From the NCBI GenBank assembly GCA_964581605.1, contig CAZOPF010000122.1:1-16043 (forward strand): a stretch of DNA of 16,043 nucleotides, given 5' to 3'. The position numbers were made by a program, and so were the translations under genes. This stretch comes from CAADGU01 sp964581605 (lineage in GTDB: Bacteria; Chloroflexota; Anaerolineae; Promineifilales; Promineifilaceae). Below the pieces are notes generated by a model. It worked only from the letters and a program-made list of their open reading frames with translations. It had not been told where the DNA came from and made no database searches. Shown here one piece after another: positions 13,701-16,043 of this stretch; position 1 is the first letter of the stretch, and every line of letters begins with the position of its first letter.

Positions 13701-14152
13701 TATTCTTCTTCCAACATCGGCCGAATACCCAGATAAATTTTGGGGCCGCCCACCGTGCGGAGAATGGTATCTACCGGGCGTTTCACTTTTTCGGCCACTT
13801 CGCGGGCCGTCATGGGCTGGTTGGCATTTGCCAGCAAGACGCAAAAAACAGCGTCTACCAACGACATGCGTTCGGCAAAATCTTCTGGCAGTTGGTTGAA
13901 ATAGGTTTGCACCATAAATTCAAATCCATCCACCGTCACTACTTCGCCTGTTTCTTCATCCACCAGGTCAACTCGTTCGTCACCACCACTCTCCATCTCC
14001 ACTTCGGCATCAATGGATAAACGGGAAAACAAATAGGTTTTCAGGTCTAGCTCCGACTTTTGCCACCATTCATAGTCAATGGTGAACGGGGTCTCGGCCG
14101 TTACCCGTTTTAGAGATAAACCTTTGATCTGTGGACGTGGGTTGTTGCTCAA
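13700..14152 (-). CDS. Unknown protein with a probable C-terminal winged helix, about 150 residues
   Basis: I do not recognise the family. The N-terminal half is acidic and beta-rich (FTIDYEWWQKSELDLKTYLF, then VEMESGGDERVDLVDEETGE). The C-terminal part from about residue 95 (LVDAVFCVLLANANQPMTAR, then EVAEKVKRPVDTILRTVGG) reads like a winged helix-turn-helix of the kind that opens with MTAREVAEK. No Cys pairs, signal or membrane segment. There is no ATG. I prefer the TTG at 14152, which has AGGA seven bases upstream, over the TTG at 14158, which would leave only one base of spacing. It lies downstream of the 526-residue gene on the same strand but is separated from it by a 120-base repeat region. 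Together they may form a two-gene unit acting on nucleic acid (inference). Confidence 0.75.
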   Translation of the reverse strand: MSNNPRPQIKGLSLKRVTAETPFTIDYEWWQKSELDLKTYLFSRLSIDAEVEMESGGDERVDLVDEETGEVVTVDGFEFMVQTYFNQLPEDFAERMSLVDAVFCVLLANANQPMTAREVAEKVKRPVDTILRTVGGPKIYLGIRPMLEEE

Positions 14153-14167
14153 AATCAATTCCTATGG

Positions 14168-14275
14168 GAGTAATTGGGTAATTGGGTAATTGGGTAATTA
14201 AGTAATTGAAGCGGTTAATTACCAAATTACTCAATTACATAATTACTGCACGGTTACTTAATCACCCCATCACCT
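14168..14275. repeat. Octamer array GTAATTGG x5 with inverted counterpart
   Basis: Five contiguous octamers at 14170-14209 (GTAATTGG three times, GTAATTAA, GTAATTGA) are followed at 14216-14246 by the reverse-complement form (TTAATTACC, AAATTACTC, AATTAC, ATAATTAC), and then CACCCCATCACCTGAT. It fills the 119-125 base gap between two minus-strand genes. The same units occur at 3684-3745 and 8487-8512. Confidence 0.85.
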
Positions 14276-14277
14276 GA

Positions 14278-15858
14278 TTACGTTTCTTGCCAGCGGCTCT
14301 TGTCAAACTGCCAGTAATGGTCGCCGACGGGTTGGAAAGCCGGGTGGCGCACCAGTTCGGCAAACAGGGGGCCAGGTGGTACACGGCGGATCATGTTCAG
14401 GGCGCTGTACAATGTTTTAGCGTGGACACTGTTTTGCGGGGTGAGTTGGGCTAACTGTGGGAAAATCTCCGCCAGCAAGGAGGCGACTGTGCGCTGCTGG
14501 CTTTCGGCACGCCGCCACAAAGCGTCAATGGCAGCGATGGTATCCGTGCCGACAATCATCAAATCATCATAGCCGCAACTGACGGAGCGGCGTTTGAGTT
14601 CAAACTGGATGCGGTGGTCTACGGCCGTTGCCAGACGTACCCATTCCCGCTGTGCGCGCCGCCGGTCATATCCCAGGCTAAGGACACCCGGTTCCGGGCC
14701 GGGCTGCAAATGTACAAAGCCGCCAATGGGGATTTCATTTTTGGTATACCATTCATTCAGGCCAAAGACGTAACGGCCGTCGCGCACCACCCAGGCCTGA
14801 ATTTCCTCGTTCGTCTCATCATCTACCAGGAGAACGCGCTGGCGAGGGGAGTTGCTGGGGGGGAATAACGGCCGTATGCGCGAACTCAAGGGAATCACCC
14901 CCATCAGCCGGTGCGGGAAGAGCAGCGTAAACACCACCAACTGCTGTGCCTGGGGCGACTCGACCTCTGACCATTCGTCGTCCAATTCGCGTTCCAGCAA
15001 AATAAGCTGTGGGCTGAGCAGGGCGCGGTCATAGGGGATGGGGGAATAACGCAGCCGGTCGGGGATTTGCTGCACCCCTTCCGGTTCCAGCCGACGCAGG
15101 AACCAGGCCACTTTGCCGCGTGGAGCTACTTCATCAAAACGGCCGTCGTTCAGCAGCGCGTAATTCAGCGAAAAAATCAGCACTTCGGACCGCACCCCAC
15201 TGTCCATATCCAGGTGGGGCACAATTTGTTCGGTGGGCAGGGGGCCGCCTTCAAACATTTCCAGCACGGCTTCGGCCAGATGCAGATGACCAATGTTGAC
15301 TTCGGCCATCAGCCCTTTGACAAACCATTGCTGGCCCAGCCGCACAAATTCGGCCCGTTTACCCAGCTCGTCACCCAATTTAGCCGCGATAGTGGCCCCA
15401 TGTTGGGCAATAACCTGATCCACATTCACATCTACCAGTCGGGCCAGGACGTCGCCATCGGTTGCGTTCAACACATGATTGGTCTTGAGTTCGGCGGCAA
15501 ATTCGCGTTCCCGGCCATCTATGCTGACGGCTATCACCCGAAATGCGCCCAGTTGAGGATTACGGCCGTCACGCACGGCCGTGACCGCGCCATTAGCGAA
15601 TTGCAGCGCGGGAAATACCAGTTCATCGCCGACAGCATACTTGTTTTGGGGCTGATAAATAGCCCGGCCGGAAAGCAGTTTCTTGACGCGACTGTGTTCG
15701 TTTGCCACCCGGAAACGAATGATGACCTGGGCCAGGTCAACGGCCGTTTGCGGCCGTTCAACTTCTAGAAAATGGTTATAAATTTGCTCAATATCAGCTT
15801 CAGTCAGGGCAAAAGTTTGCCCCCAATAGTCGGCTGTTTGAATGCGGGGTTGAATCAC
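14278..15858 (-). CDS. Large unknown protein, 526 residues, possible HARE-HTH-like C-terminus
   Basis: Start is GTG at 15858 with AGGAG about seven bases upstream. I do not recognise the family. The N-terminus (FALTEADIEQIYNHFLEVER, 17-36, then a helix ending ANEHSRVKKLLSGRAIYQP) looks helical. A basic beta-rich segment follows, with YAVGDELVFPALQFANGAV (74-92), which resembles a small barrel. The centre has LLVDDETNEEIQAWVVRDGR, VFGLNEWYTKNEIPIGGFVH and a DRRRAQREWVRLATA stretch. The last 60 residues (SVHAKTLYSALNMIRRVPPG, then PAFQPVGDHYWQFD) recall HARE-HTH or RNA-polymerase-delta-like domains in pattern. No signal or membrane segment. Seven octamers lie in it. A regulatory or DNA-associated role is only an inference from the likely HTH. 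Confidence 0.8.
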   Translation of the reverse strand: MIQPRIQTADYWGQTFALTEADIEQIYNHFLEVERPQTAVDLAQVIIRFRVANEHSRVKKLLSGRAIYQPQNKYAVGDELVFPALQFANGAVTAVRDGRNPQLGAFRVIAVSIDGREREFAAELKTNHVLNATDGDVLARLVDVNVDQVIAQHGATIAAKLGDELGKRAEFVRLGQQWFVKGLMAEVNIGHLHLAEAVLEMFEGGPLPTEQIVPHLDMDSGVRSEVLIFSLNYALLNDGRFDEVAPRGKVAWFLRRLEPEGVQQIPDRLRYSPIPYDRALLSPQLILLERELDDEWSEVESPQAQQLVVFTLLFPHRLMGVIPLSSRIRPLFPPSNSPRQRVLLVDDETNEEIQAWVVRDGRYVFGLNEWYTKNEIPIGGFVHLQPGPEPGVLSLGYDRRRAQREWVRLATAVDHRIQFELKRRSVSCGYDDLMIVGTDTIAAIDALWRRAESQQRTVASLLAEIFPQLAQLTPQNSVHAKTLYSALNMIRRVPPGPLFAELVRHPAFQPVGDHYWQFDKSRWQET

Positions 15859-15958
15859 AACAATCTCCTCTCAACAGGGGCAGTGCTTTTTTGAGGGATG
15901 CAATTCCCTTTGAATTTTCGCTTCACACGCTGAGATGGAATCGCTATCACGAGGGAAG

Positions 15959-15974
15959 ATTATACCAATGGTAT
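15959..15974 (-). promoter_or_regulatory. Extended -10 promoter with overlapping palindrome upstream of the 526-residue gene
   Basis: The minus strand has TGG directly before an exact TATAAT (15964-15959), an extended -10 pattern. The palindrome ATACCA-A-TGGTAT (15962-15974) overlaps it and could bind a repressor. The remaining leader of about 95 bases (15859-15951) and the edge to 16043 show no convincing gene. Confidence 0.5.
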
Positions 15975-16043
15975 GAGATCGTTGCCAGTACCCATTATCC
16001 GTAACAGCAATTCTCAGTCTGAACTGTTTGCCACCATCGCCAC

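Larger units (their letters stand above)
132..15747. repeat. Highly iterated palindromic octamer ACGGCCGT, 33 copies across the window
   Basis: Starts by hand scan: 132, 549, 5061, 5138, 5156, 5205, 5621, 5906, 5949, 6253, 6351, 7944, 8295, 9125, 9858, 10150, 10603, 10802, 11213, 11378, 11477, 11911, 12205, 12491, 13448, 13517, 14621, 14773, 14868, 15139, 15562, 15575, 15740. It is used as Thr-Ala-Val, x-Gly-Arg or x-Arg-Pro depending on phase, and also in the aceBA terminator. None is intact between 557 and 5060, nor in hicAB. Confidence 0.9.

Noticed and set aside
14168..14275. CRISPR array
   Set aside because: Repeat units are only 8 bp and contiguous, with no unique spacers of regular length, and no cas genes are present.
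15067..15768. Open frame antisense to the 526-residue gene (plus strand)
   Set aside because: The minus-strand frame is longer, has a Shine-Dalgarno and promoter, and coherent composition. The plus-strand product is rich in His, Gln and Phe, like other shadows.
15871..16043. Open minus-strand frame of about 57 codons from the right edge
   Set aside because: It could be the tail of an upstream gene, but it runs across an extended -10 promoter and a palindrome, has no bias typical of neighbouring genes and no recognisable motif. Undecidable without sequence beyond 16043.

Overview
The window looks like chromosomal DNA of a free-living heterotrophic bacterium with a GC content somewhat above 55 % by eye. 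The mix of a eukaryote/archaeal-type ProS, a full glyoxylate shunt, PEP carboxylase, a Uma2-family gene, frequent non-ATG starts and starts without a Shine-Dalgarno is compatible with Chloroflexota (Anaerolineae-like). That assignment is inference; no marker gene is present to prove it.

Layout. 1-1800 (minus): a membrane-protein gene cut by the window edge, translationally coupled to an upstream XRE/RamB-type regulator. 1801-2054: divergent control region with a consensus sigma-70 promoter and at least two GCGAA/TTCGC operator-like palindromes. 2055-5096 (plus): aceB-aceA, the two enzymes of the glyoxylate bypass, closed by a strong terminator. 5190-6740 (minus): fumarylacetoacetase, then a 64-residue conserved-looking protein with its own terminator. 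7038-9245 (plus): proS with a structured leader, then a Uma2-family nuclease. 9301-15858 (minus): a long co-oriented block read from right to left: a 526-residue unknown protein, a 150-residue unknown protein with a predicted winged helix, a MoaD/ThiS-fold protein, a HicA/HicB toxin-antitoxin pair, a Nudix hydrolase and PEP carboxylase.

How the genes fit: the regulator next to aceBA is of the family that controls acetate/propionate and glyoxylate metabolism elsewhere. Fumarylacetoacetase yields fumarate plus acetoacetate, which feeds acetyl-CoA to the shunt. PEP carboxylase is the other anaplerotic route. This part is a coherent C2/C4 central-metabolism neighbourhood.

The unusual content is at DNA level. 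(1) The palindrome ACGGCCGT occurs 33 times by my hand count, in all three codon phases, where well under one is expected by chance. (2) aceB carries two nearly identical 21-bp in-frame palindromic inserts (29 of 30 bases identical including flanks), each sitting exactly inside what would otherwise be an ACGGCCGT octamer coding Asp-Gly-Arg. This looks like a small mobile palindrome that uses the iterated octamer as its target. (3) Several gene junctions carry their own 7- or 8-bp tandem repeat, often arranged as a long inverted repeat and in places overlapping start or stop codons. I regard (1) and (2) together as the candidate undescribed system.
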